From Russula earlei (lineage: Eukaryota > Basidiomycota > Agaricomycetes > Russulales > Russulaceae): a stretch of DNA of 12,710 nt. Numbering within the stretch: position 1 is the stretch's first letter; every line of letters begins with the position of its first letter. The stretch lies in the NCBI GenBank assembly GCA_025769875.1, contig JAGFNK010001224.1, positions 1-12,710 of the forward strand, given 5' to 3'. Shown piece by piece: positions 1 through 8,142 of this stretch. A model generated the notes under the pieces. The model was not told where the DNA came from. It was given only the letters and a program-made list of their open reading frames with translations, and did not search any database. The translations under genes were made by a program, and so were the position numbers.

Positions 1-695
1 TAGTACGCAGGGGGACCAGTATATGAGGCGTCTGGGCTGGTAATTGCCCAAGGTTGATTGTAGTCTGCGTCGTACAGCCAAGAGTTAGTCTCCCAATCAA
101 AGGTGTTGTGTATTCCAGGTACAACAGCAAGTTGGACGTAAGATTGATTTTCCCTTTGAATTCTGTTGAGGCGTAGATGGTAGAACTGAACAGTGAGACG
201 GTAGTAGCTGATGTATGTCCAACTCAGGTAAAACAGGCGATACCCTGTCCTTAAAGAGTGGACAATGATGTGGTGACGTGGTTGAATGACCCTGGTCCAA
301 AGGTTTAATTCACTAGTGCGTAAGGATTGGTAGTCAACTGGCTGTCCTTGGATGTTCTTTGCTTGAGCAAGGTGCCAATATAATAGTTGTTGTCGTGCTG
401 GTGGTAGAAGTCGACTAAGGGTTTCAAGGTATAGTGCGTGTTCGTCGTGGCTTAAGAGTTGTCCAAAAGGCAAGACTTCAAGGAACTCTTTAACAATAAG
501 ATGGGGAAAATCTTCGTGAGGTGGTTCAACTCCTGGTACGTCGTGTAAGTTGGTTAAAGTGGTGACAGGGAATGCGACGGAGGTCCAAGTTCGATAATGA
601 TTTAGGTTTAAGACGTGTCGAGTGATAGCGTCTTCTTCTTCGTCTTCTTCCAAGGCGTATTCTCGTGGCACTTTAGTTAAAACAAAAAGGATCTT
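1..695 (-). CDS. Methionine-free open frame B in the LTR, partial at the window edge
   Basis: The frame is open on the minus strand from just after a TAA at 696-698 to the window start, 231 codons without a stop, and it contains no ATG. The translation looks like a real protein: an acidic patch of Glu and Asp near residues 11-18, followed by aromatic- and Leu-rich sequence with many Tyr, Trp, His and Arg, and the string TGYRLFYLSWTYISYYRL around residue 150. I recognise no domain. Because there is no AUG it cannot be a conventional ORF. It could be a spliced exon, a readthrough product, a non-AUG-initiated product or a decayed gene. A random frame of this length would rarely stay open, so past or present coding is likely. 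Confidence 0.45.
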
Positions 696-711
696 TTATT
701 CGATCTTTATT
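695..711 (-). terminator. Paired AATAAA poly(A) signals
   Basis: The minus strand carries AATAAA at 711-706 and again at 700-695, about 30-45 bases after the TAA that ends open frame A. A tandem pair there is what one would expect of the RNA 3' end within an LTR, near the end of R. Open frame B begins right beside the second signal, so in the 3' LTR frame B would lie beyond the RNA end. This is a motif match only. Confidence 0.4.
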
Positions 712-739
712 GAAGCGTTACAAGGGTGGTTCTTACTTT

Positions 740-1777
740 TTAAGAACCGTGCGCAAGATCTATAGTTTCGAGCTGGTACCTCTCAATTATCTCGAGAGGG
801 TTAAGGGGAATACGAGGCGTAAAGCAAAAGCGAAGTAGTTGGGGGTTAAAGCGGATGGTATCGACGGTATAAGTCGAGTAGTGACGCAAGGAGACACGGT
901 TACTGTTCTCTTCGAAGTGTAAGTAACCGTACGCGAAAGCTAGGCGTCCGTCCAGGAAATCGTGTACAATAGATAGGCAAAAGGACCCTTTGTAAGCAGG
1001 ACGGTAAATGGCAGGTAAGGTAAGGAGCTTCCTAAACAATGACGTATTAAAAATATAAGCGATACGTCCGAGGGGGAAGTCAGCGTCCGGGGCGTATATC
1101 CCGACGTTGGAACAGATGCCAAAGGGGGTAAGATTGTACTGGGTGGCAAGGGCAGTGTTGGAGGGTTCGACTGCAAAAGTGTGGACGATGCGTGCACGAA
1201 AGGCGGTGGTGAAGGTGTCTGTGAATGCGCGACGAGCTAACTGGTCTGAGGTAGGGATGCGTCCAAGGTAGTCTTGATGATTCAAGTCGTGGAGGGGACG
1301 CCACTGCTCCTGGTGACGATTGGTGGTGGGGAGGACGAAGTACTGGTGCGGATGGAAGCGAAATACTGTGCAAGGGGGGCGGTCAAGGAAGCCTTCAGGC
1401 AAGGGAGGTCGATCCGCTTGCTGTTGCTCGTTCTGCGCAGGAGGGGGAGTGCCAACAGGGACAAAGTTGTCTGGGATAGGTTGGACAGTGGTAGGAGATG
1501 ATGGGGGAGCCGTTGGGGAGTACAAGAGGCTGAGGGGTGAGGATGTGTCGACCGGGTCGACGTCTTCAGTGAGGATGCGAAGGGCAGTGCGTGGAGTGGG
1601 CTGGAGAGGAGAAGGGAGACGCAGGGAGGTATTGACAAGAGTGAAATAGGACAATCCTTGGCCAGGACTTGGCCTTGGTTCGTAACAATAAGAGCCCACA
1701 TTTCTCGTGCTCGAGGTAGGAATTTGGCTGCTCGGAGACGAGAATATGCTCCCTGGTAGATATCCTCCGCTCGAGCT
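740..1777 (-). CDS. Methionine-free open frame A spanning the LTR edge
   Basis: The frame is open on the minus strand from after a TAG at 1778-1780 to a TAA at 740-742, about 345 codons with no ATG; the first near-start codon in this frame is a GTG at 1699. The first third is rich in Pro, Ser and Thr and looks disordered. The last two thirds (below about 1370) look folded, with many aromatic residues (FRFHPHQYFVLP, HDFLDGRLAFAYGYLHFEE) and few low-complexity runs. No known domain is recognised and no clear membrane segment is seen. It overlaps the pol-tail frame by about 90 bases upstream of the LTR edge and lies in its -1 frame, so a -1 shift could append it to Pol. AATAAA signals follow its stop closely. 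Confidence 0.5.
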   Translation of the reverse strand, partial: SSSGGYLPGSIFSSPSSQIPTSSTRNVGSYCYEPRPSPGQGLSYFTLVNTSLRLPSPLQPTPRTALRILTEDVDPVDTSSPLSLLYSPTAPPSSPTTVQPIPDNFVPVGTPPPAQNEQQQADRPPLPEGFLDRPPCTVFRFHPHQYFVLPTTNRHQEQWRPLHDLNHQDYLGRIPTSDQLARRAFTDTFTTAFRARIVHTFAVEPSNTALATQYNLTPFGICSNVGIYAPDADFPLGRIAYIFNTSLFRKLLTLPAIYRPAYKGSFCLSIVHDFLDGRLAFAYGYLHFEENSNRVSLRHYSTYTVDTIRFNPQLLRFCFTPRIPLNPLEIIERYQLETIDLAHGS

Positions 1778-1863
1778 CTATCGAGAGCCAATTGATCTCT
1801 CTCTCGCTGAATAGCTTTCTGTCGCTCGTTAAGTAGTTGATTTTGATGAGCCAAGCTAGCGAG
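1700..1863 (-). pseudogene. Pol tail after the in-frame TGA: coiled-coil segment
   Basis: This is the same frame as the pol tail, directly after the TGA at 1864-1866, and it stays open as far as 1282. The first 50 or so residues are charged and helix-like (LLNERQKAIQRERDQLALDR, then ARAEDIYQGAYSRLRAAKF), which suggests a coiled coil. The composition changes to Ser/Pro/Leu low complexity on entering the LTR. Either the TGA is a true stop and this is remnant, or it is a CGA-to-TGA mutation in a longer pol tail. I favour the latter because the protein-like composition continues across the stop. Confidence 0.45.
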
Positions 1864-2688
1864 TCATGTGGAATGCTGGTTAATGTGCCATATTTCGGCC
1901 TCGACTCCAGCATCTCCCAATGTGTGTGTGACAGAGGTGAGGAGGGAGTGAAACATGTGGAGAGGGAAATTCGGGATGTCGGCTGTAAGAACGTCAGGGT
2001 ATTCTTCTTCACTTTCTGGAAGGAACTCCAGGTAGAGGTTGTAGTTAGGATGCGCGTGTAGGGGTTCTCCGAAGACCAGCTTGTCTTTTCCTTGACAACC
2101 CCAGATGAACAGTTCTTCTGCACCCTGGTTTCCACCCACACCCCATCGAATATACTTGGCCGGGACAAGTTCATGCCAGTCGTTTGGAATAGTGCTGTGG
2201 ACAAGATGTTGACTGGGGTCATAGCGTTCCCATCCTTCTCCGGGGATATCAGGGTCCACGTAGGTACTCGTAGGGGAATCGGACATGATGGGAACCGGAC
2301 TAGTCGATTCTTCTGTTGTAGGCCCAGGGGGAACGACTGTTTCGAGGTACTCGAGGTCAGGGAGGGATGGGGAAGGTGTTCGGACATGGTAGGAGGGCGA
2401 TGCTTGTTCATCTGTAGACATAATCGTTCTATTACCAACAAGGTCAAGAAAGACGGGGAGTAATTGGTCAATATGGGTGCGACTAAGCTGTCGACAAAGA
2501 TCTTCGATGGGGGATGAAGGCCTACTGGGATCAGTGTCATTTTCCATGCAGGTTTTTATAGTCCTAATGGCTGCAGGGTTTGCTTTGTGAAAGTCTTTCA
2601 CGAGGTCGGGGGCGTGTAGATTTGTGGCTGGCTCCCAAGAGTCGTGAGCAGAGGAGTATCCCTTCCAACGGACGTAATACTGCAGCTG
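1864..2688 (-). pseudogene. pol: Element 1 Pol: chromodomain second half and long C-terminal tail
   Basis: This segment follows a one-base frameshift inside the chromodomain. It opens with LQYYVRWKGY and DSWEPATNL, the classic second half of a chromodomain, which in chromoviruses tethers integrase to modified histones and directs insertion into heterochromatin. After about residue 70 comes a tail of some 200 residues: first Ser/Pro/Thr-rich and acidic, then a more ordered Trp/Tyr-rich part containing ELVPAKYIRWGVGG and LFIWGCQGKDKLVF, and finally an acidic stretch before TGA at 1864. I do not recognise the tail. It is longer than the short extension usual after a chromodomain, so a novel C-terminal domain is possible. 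Confidence 0.75.
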
Positions 2689-4108
2689 TTTTCTTCCTCC
2701 CAACACGCCTTGACCCCAAAACGTTTTCGAGTTCCCACTCCTGTTCATCATTTACAACATCTGGTGGCGGTTCTTCATAATTTGCGCCATACTCTTCCGT
2801 CTCCTGATATGGATGTAGGAGGTTAGCGTGGAAGACATCATGCACATTCCATTGATCTGGTAATTGTAATTTGTAGGCTACTGGGCTTATCACTTCTTTG
2901 ATTTTGAATGGTCCGAGTCTTTTTGTGGCTAGTTTGGCCATAGGCTGGAACGTTTTGATGTTCTTCCCTTCTAACCATACTTTATCTCCTTCTTTATATG
3001 GTTTAAACCCTATTTTCTTCTTCAACAGTCTATGCCCTAACAGGATAGCTTTTTGGGCATCCCGCCTTGCCTTTTGCAATGATTCCTTTCTCTCTTCTAG
3101 TTTTGGGAAGTTTCCTACTATAGCTGATTGGTGGGCTTTGGGGAGAAATCCCATCCACAACTTGTATGGTGTTTGTTGTGTAGCACTAGAGGTATGTGAG
3201 TTAATAATGTACTGGGTTACTGGCAATAAATCTGCCCAATTGTCTTGTTGGAAATTGCAATATATCCGCAGTATCGTTTCTACAGTCTGATTGGTTCTTT
3301 CTGATTGCCCATCGGTCTGGGGATGATATGCCGTACTCATGTTCCTGTCTATTTTGAGTTGTCGACAAATTTCTTGAGCAAGCTTTGATGTAAAGCGGGT
3401 GTCCCTATCTGAAATGATCTTGCTTGGTAAGCCTACATATGGGAAGACCCTCTCGTAATAGATCTTGGCTAGGTCTTCCGTTCCCATAGTTTCCTTAAAG
3501 GGGAGAAGTATGACTGCCTTGGTGCAGTCATGATCAGTTATTGTAAGTATGGAGTCGTATCCTTTGGACGGTGGTAGCTTGGTGATAAAGTCCAAGGCTA
3601 TAGTCTGAAAGGGGGTTGCTTCCATTTCTAGTGTTATTGGATATATTGGTGGCTCGTTATGTCTTGTGATTGTTTTATTTGATTGGCACGTTGCACACCC
3701 TTTGACGTAATTTTGGATTACTTGTCTTTGATTGGGCCACCAATAATCTCTTCTTATTGCAGTATAGGTTTTGCGTAACCCTGGATGTCCTGCTGTTGGT
3801 CCATCATGATATTCTCGAAGAATTGCTTGGTATGCTTCCATGCCTCCTGTCACCACCAAGGCTGTATCCTTCCTCCATTGTCCATTGACTAACTTGAGTT
3901 CATAGTTATCTTTCCATCGTTTCAGGAGTCTTGCTCCTTCTTCTTTTTTTTGGTCAAGCTTGGTTCTTTCCTCCATGGCCATAACTTCTAGGACTTGAGC
4001 AAATATCTCATCAGGTAAGGCGGTGATCTCTTCCTTTTCTGGAACATCTGATTTGTAGTCAGGTCTTTGAGATAGTCCATCTGCTCTATTTCTTTTCCCT
4101 GGTTGATG
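2689..4108 (-). pseudogene. pol: Element 1 Pol: integrase with first half of chromodomain
   Basis: Integrase joins the element cDNA to host DNA. The H2C2 zinc finger is visible (His59 and His66, then Cys96 and Cys99 of GCATCQ, counting from the Met codon at 3982). The catalytic D,D-35-E triad is complete: Asp131 in ALDF (about 3592), Asp192 in SDRDTRF (about 3409) and Glu228 in GQSERTNQ (about 3301), with exactly 35 residues between the last two. The GPF/Y-like region reads RLGPFKIKEV, and the chromodomain begins with EQEWELENVLGSRR. Upstream, 4108-3983 codes the RNase H-integrase linker (NRADGLSQRPDY) in the same frame as the RT segment, separated only by the TGA at 4109. The frame breaks at an A run (2689-2692), where one extra A shifts into an unrelated tail. 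Confidence 0.93.
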
Positions 4109-5302
4109 TCACAGTTCTAGATTGTATTGTGCCACTATTGGGAGATATCTTGCTACTCGATCCCTCAACTTTTGAGGTTCTCGATAGTACATTAGGTTCT
4201 TGTGATCTGTAAAGACCACCACCTTATGAGGTGATCCAAGCAAGAGATGCCTCCAGTTTTTGAGGGCGGCGACCAATGCTAAGAATTCTCTATCCCATAC
4301 TGCATAATTTCGTTCTGCTGAATTTAGGGTTCTGGAATAATATCCCACTTCTCTTCTTATCTGGTCTTCATCATATTGATAGAGAATGGCCCCTAGAGCA
4401 TAGGACGATGCATCAACATCCAAGAAGAACTGTCTTTTGAAGTTTGGCTGCCAGAGTATTGGGTCACTTGTGATTGCTTTGATCAGTTTGTCTAGAGCCT
4501 CTCGGCATTCGTCCGTCCACTGGAAAGGTACTCCTTTCTTGAGTAACCGCGTTATAGGCAGGGCTATGGTTGAAAAGTTTGGTATGAAGGGTCGATGATA
4601 CCCTATCATTCCCAAGGTTACTTGTATGTCTGTCTTGTCTTTACACTCTCTTGGCCATTCACTTAGTCCTTTGATCTTTGAAGGGTCTACTTGTATTCTT
4701 CCTTCTTCAGCTATCCATCCTAAGACTTCTATTCTGTCCTTTTCAAACTCGCACTTGGATACTTTTAGGAAGTATGAGTTTTGTTCCATCAAGTCCAGGA
4801 ATTCATGTACAATTTGCCGATGCAGAGTGTGGGTTCCTTTAGGGGTCATGACGATCCAGTCATCCAGGTAATTGGCAATGTTTTCTGGATATTTTTGAAG
4901 CAATGATTGAAAATCTCTTCTCATAGAACGCGAGAAGTATGCTGGGGCATTTCTTAATCCAAATTGCATTACTTTTGGAATGTAAGTCCCCATGGGTGTC
5001 TTGAAAGCTGCTTTCGACTGGTCTTCTTCCGCAATCCTCATATTGTTATACCCTTTAACTATGTCGAATTTTGAGAATAGTCCGTTGTTCTGAATCCGCT
5101 CCATGATTCTTTGAATGCTTTCCAGTGTGTCATTGTCTGGTATCGTCCATTGGTTCAACTTCCGGTAGTCAATTATTAGCCTCTTTTCTTTGCTGTCTTT
5201 TTTGCCAATAAAGAATACTGGTGATACATAATTAGAGGCTCCAGGTTTGATGTATCCTTTCTCGAGTTCTTCTTCGAGATATTTTCTTAAGTATTCCTTT
5301 TC
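4109..5302 (-). pseudogene. pol: Element 1 Pol: reverse transcriptase and RNase H
   Basis: This is the RNA-dependent DNA polymerase with its RNase H domain. From 5350 the frame contains the RT fingers (SPVFFIGKKD, RLIIDYRKLN), palm Asp in FSKFDIVKGYNN, MQFGLRNAPAYF, the active-site YLDD at 4870-4859, and the thumb/connection VLGWIAEEGRIQVDP. RNase H follows with catalytic acidic residues in FFLDVDASSYALGAIL, Glu in DREFLALVAAL, and Asp in VFTDHKNLMYY. All expected motifs are intact. The frame ends in a TGA at 4109-4111, within the conserved motif that joins RNase H to the linker, where family members usually have Arg; CGA to TGA explains it. The reading frame joins the protease segment through a one-base shift near 5304. 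Confidence 0.95.
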
Positions 5303-6059
5303 TTTCTTGAGACAAGGGATATATTTTGCAATCCAGGGATCTAGGTGCATCAGGGAATAGATTTATCCTCATATCTTCTTCTCTACTGGGGGGGAAGCGT
5401 GTAGAAGCCTCTTTAGAGAAGACTTTTGCATGTCGCTGATATTCTTCGGGAAAATCTTGTTCCATTAGTTTCTGAATCTTCAAATTTTGGTCCCTGGCCC
5501 ATTCTTGAGCTAAGCTCGTTTTTTGTATATACAGAGCTTGGTCCCTTTTGGGTTTTCCACATTTCTTGACTGCTTTTAGTTGCAAGGATTTGATATAGAG
5601 ATTGAGATACTTGAGTCGCGCACTTTCTAGGCGCAAAGACCCTTCCTTGAGTACTCCATTCTTCCAGTCTATAGTTGGTTCAAATTCCCAGAGAAAGGGA
5701 TATCCTAGTATGACCCGATCTCCTCCCAAGGACGTAATGTAAAACTTCTGCAACTTGTTCCTTTTGTTATAATGGACCCTGAGCCAACAGAAATGTTTTA
5801 GTTCTCCTTTCTTGTTCTCAGTCCCATCGACGTTCCGGACCATCATTGGTTCTCGAAGATCTTGTCTTCCTATTCCTAATCTTTTCCAGGTTTCTTCATC
5901 CAGGAAGTTTTCTGTTGCTCCACTGTCTAGTAGAGCCTTTTCTGTGGCCATTCCTCGTGCCGTGTGAAATGAGAAAGGGACGTTCATAGTTGCAATTCTC
6001 CTAATGTACACGGTGCGAGTTACTGCTGCCCTAAGTCTGGCCATCGACCTTGGGCTCAT
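5303..6059 (-). pseudogene. pol: Element 1 Pol: N-terminal region with aspartic protease
   Basis: The retroviral-type aspartic protease that cleaves the polyprotein is seen as ALLDSGATENFL (catalytic DSG at 5927-5919), with the later ILGYPFLWEFEPTIDW segment matching the ILG motif that closes the fold. About 100 linker residues lead to the RT entry (INLFPDAP...KIYPLSQE). The ATG at 6059-6057 is the likely start: its A is also the last base of the native gag stop. The frame is lost at 5303-5305, where an A run appears one base too long; past it this frame goes out of register and ends at 5232, while the RT frame picks up. The shift is +1 by one extra base, not a typical programmed site. Confidence 0.9.
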
Positions 6060-6073
6060 CAAAAATCCTCATC

Positions 6074-6078
6074 AGCCA
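6074..6078. repeat. Target-site duplication, left copy (AGCCA)
   Basis: AGCCA lies immediately before the TG of the solo LTR and is repeated at 6907-6911 right after its terminal CA. Taking out the LTR and one copy restores a continuous gag frame that ends at a TGA beside the pol ATG, which independently supports the insertion boundaries. Confidence 0.9.
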
Positions 6079-6342
6079 TGTTACAAACCAAGGCCAAGTC
6101 CTGGCCGAAGATTGTCCTATTTTACTCAAGAAGAACCTCTCTCACTTTGCATTGCCGACTCCCTTCCATTTTCTGGGCTATCCCTCCTGCGGTACAAGAT
6201 ATTGCTATTGCAAAGGCACTATAACACGATCAGGCACCAGTTTCCTAATCGGGTAATCATCGCGTGGCAGCCACATGGCCACTCAGCCACCATGGACCCG
6301 AAACAGCGGCACAAACTCTTAGAAACTGTTGCATAAATCATC

Positions 6343-6443
6343 TGACGTCATCAAGGCTCCAATGACATCATGGCTGACTGAGTGACTCCACAGTGACCTC
6401 ATAGGCTCACTAAGCGCTCCACAGTGACATCATAATGATGTCA
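6343..6443 (+). promoter_or_regulatory. Cluster of CRE/bZIP-like sites in the solo LTR U3
   Basis: Within 101 bases there are a perfect TGACGTCA (6343-6350), TGACATCA (6363-6370), TGACCTCA (6394-6401), TGACATCA (6425-6432) and TGATGTCA (6436-6443). Several are preceded by the repeated string GCTCCA or CTCCACAGTGAC. They lie about 140-240 bases upstream of the TATA box, which fits an enhancer for CREB/ATF-type bZIP factors. Motif evidence only. Confidence 0.5.
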
Positions 6444-6579
6444 TCGCTCCACAATGATCAGTAATGCGCTCAGTAAGCCTGAAAGTTGACACAAGCAAGT
6501 TTATGCCTCTGTAGTCCTATTGGATGGTACCAAAGAGTCTAGAATAGTCCCAGTTCTTTGTAATCGACCCTGTATACTG

Positions 6580-6587
6580 TATATAAG
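6580..6587 (+). promoter_or_regulatory. TATA box of the solo LTR
   Basis: TATATAAG lies about 500 bases into the LTR, downstream of the bZIP-like cluster, and has a counterpart in the element 2 LTR at 9617-9610. It suggests transcription starts about 25-35 bases later, near 6610-6620, reading rightward and antisense to element 1 gag. From 6603 to the LTR end there is no plus-strand ATG, which suits a leader. Confidence 0.6.
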
Positions 6588-6906
6588 CCCCAATGAAGCA
6601 TGGCAGTCGTCAGACTGTCCATTTGTGATACTCTCCACTTCCTGGGTACTCCCCTGCGACTGCTCAGTCTAAAGCCTTCCCTCGTCTTCAAGGTACTCTT
6701 CAACGACCGCCTTGTTTAAAGTCCCTCGCTGCACTGGCCTCTACTCTTCGCCTCTGCCTCCTGCAACACGTACCAGTCCCCATCTGGTATCTTCTAGTCG
6801 TTTGGCTCGTCCTCCTGTTCAACGCTGTTTACGCCGCGTACCACCTGTTCCGACCCCTGCCCACCTGCTCCTGAGTCCTTAGTGATCAGCAGTACGTGTC
6901 TTGACA

Positions 6907-6911
6907 AGCCA
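6907..6911. repeat. Target-site duplication, right copy (AGCCA)
   Basis: This is the matching copy of AGCCA after the terminal CA of the solo LTR. Five bases is the duplication length expected for Ty3/Gypsy integrases. Confidence 0.9.
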
Positions 6912-7879
6912 TTATTTTGTCCAAGAAGGCATCCTTTTCTTCCATCTTCATCCCTTTAATAGCTGCCATAATACTATTGATGTCATAGGCAGGGGGTTGT
7001 TCTTCTTCTTTAGAGCTCTTTGCAGGTTCATCTTCTTCTGCTTCAGTGGTTCGAGCTTTGACATCCTTCCCCTTTTGTTTGGAATCATCTTTCTTCTTCC
7101 TCTGGGGGCACTGCCGGCTCATGTGTCCAACTTTCTTGCATATAAAGCATTTTCCTTCTGCTTGTAGCTTCTTTCTTTCTTCTTCACTAAGCCTTGATGT
7201 AGCTTTGACTACATCCACGTCCATGGCGTTTGGATCCTTTTTGGCTTTCTTTTCTTTCCAATTTCTAAGTCGTTGTGCCCTAGAACTTAGATTTCCCGAT
7301 GTTCCTAAGGCATTCTTCATTTCGTTTAGAGCTGCTGCTTCTTCTCTTGCTATGGTTTGCCATGCATCTAGATTTCCAGCTGCCGGCAAGGGCCTTCTTC
7401 GGAGGATCATGGCATGTAAGTCTCTTCTAAGCCCATCCCTAAACAATTTGACCGTTCCTTGAGTGTTTCTAGGCCATCTGGACATAAGCAGGTATTGGTT
7501 AAAAGTTGCGATGTAGTCATCCAACTCTCCTTCCTTCATAGTGAGTTGTTGGATGTTCATCGTGGCATCCTCTATGGTGGTACTGTCATGCCACTGATTC
7601 AGGAAATCTGTTGAAAAGAGATTCCATAGGTCTTCATCTTCTCGAAGGTGAGTTGGTGGTAACTGGAGCGCATGATCTCCTTGTACTCTTCTTATCAAGG
7701 CTTCTAGTTGTTGAATTACCCAACCGTCAACCTTGTCTCCTTTTATGAAGGATAAGGCACAGGCCACTCTTTCATACGGCACTGTCATGACACTGCTTTG
7801 AGAATTCATGATCCTATACAGCTCAAATTCTTTCATGAACTGTATCGTCTTCTTCCTATTTCCTGCGAACATTGCTGGA

Positions 7880-8045
7880 GGTTGTCCTCTCATTGATCCT
7901 GTTCCTCCAGGGACTCCTTGAGCAGGTCCCGGGATCGCTGCTTGGGGAGGGCCTCCTCCAGGTGGCATTCCTCCTGGTGGTACTCCTCCACCCGGGGGTC
8001 CTCCTCCGCCAGGTGCTCCTCCATCTGGTGGGTCTCCCCCTTGTT
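7880..8045 (-). repeat. Gly/Pro-rich repeat in gag
   Basis: Short Gly/Pro units (GGGPPGGGVPPGGMPPGGG) form a low-complexity linker between the N-terminal part of Gag and the capsid-like domain. It is coded by irregular GGN and CCN repeats, so replication slippage probably changes its length between copies. Confidence 0.7.
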
Positions 8046-8142
8046 GTACATTGGGCACTAACATGGGTCCATGATGAGTTGCGTACAAATTCCCAGACAT
8101 AGAATGGGTGGTTTGTGTCGCTATTTGAGTGGTAGTAGCCAT

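Larger units (their letters stand above)
1..1687 (-). repeat. Putative 3' LTR of element 1 (incomplete, runs off the window)
   Basis: The minus strand reads TGTTACGAACCAAGGCC from 1687. This matches, over about 50 bases, the outer edge of the two well-defined LTRs at 6079 and 10118. Beyond that the sequence is unrelated to them. It follows the pol tail, as a 3' LTR should. The base run just before it (1688-1706) is only weakly purine-rich, unlike the clear polypurine tract of element 2. If the whole stretch is LTR it is at least 1687 bp long. It contains paired AATAAA signals and two long methionine-free open frames, and it lacks any minus-strand ATG. No 5' copy is in the window, so LTR status rests on the edge match and position. 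Confidence 0.6.
6079..6906 (+). mobile_element. Solo LTR inserted in element 1 gag
   Basis: The sequence TGTTACAAACC...GTGTCTTGACA is bounded by TG and CA and flanked on both sides by AGCCA (6074-6078 and 6907-6911), a 5-bp target-site duplication typical of Ty3/Gypsy integration. The first 550 or so bases match the 3' LTR of element 2 (9566-10118) in inverted orientation. The orientation is opposite to element 1. No internal region is present, so a full element was reduced to a solo LTR by LTR-LTR recombination. It contains a cluster of bZIP-type motifs and a TATA box, so it could drive antisense transcription into gag. Confidence 0.92.
6886..8142 (-). pseudogene. gag: Element 1 Gag (capsid/nucleocapsid), C-terminus cut by the solo LTR
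   Basis: This is the structural protein of the intracellular particle. The start is chosen at the ATG at 8142-8140: it is the first in-frame ATG in an otherwise ATG-poor leader and has a strong scanning context (A at -3, G at +4). After a short Thr/Gln-rich start comes a Gly/Pro linker (about 8045-7880), then a retrotransposon Gag capsid region (FELYRIMN, VDGWVIQQLE, NLFSTDFLNQWHDS, LDDYIATFNQYL, LFRDGL) and, after a basic segment, a CCHC zinc knuckle CFICKKVGHMSRQC (7149-7108) that binds RNA. An acidic Lys/Glu tail follows. The solo LTR replaces the final five native codons with a few LTR-encoded ones, so the change to the protein is small, but pol is separated by over 800 bases. The frame continues upstream to 8640 without ATG. 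Confidence 0.92.

Noticed and set aside
671..740. An intron joining frames A and B (GTAAGA near 736 to an AG near 671)
   Set aside because: The donor lies after the TAA of frame A, the acceptor AAAG is poor and the possible branch site is too close to it; AATAAA signals lie inside.
1274..1649. Plus-strand open frames of 75 and 109 codons opposite frame A
   Set aside because: Gly/Arg/Val-rich shadows of the Pro/Ser-rich stretch on the other strand.
1566..2540. A 324-codon minus-strand open frame
   Set aside because: It is an alternative frame of the pol tail and LTR, and its composition is Ser/Thr/Leu-rich with no motif; the tail frame at 1864-2688 continues directly from the chromodomain.
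6055..6066. A -1 slippery site at the gag-pol junction
   Set aside because: A T run precedes the TGA but does not form an X XXY YYZ heptamer in the gag register; UGAUG restart is simpler.
7046..7462. Plus-strand open frame of 138 codons over gag
   Set aside because: It is antisense to the Gag zinc knuckle region, which has clear homology; Phe/Ser/Leu-rich shadow.
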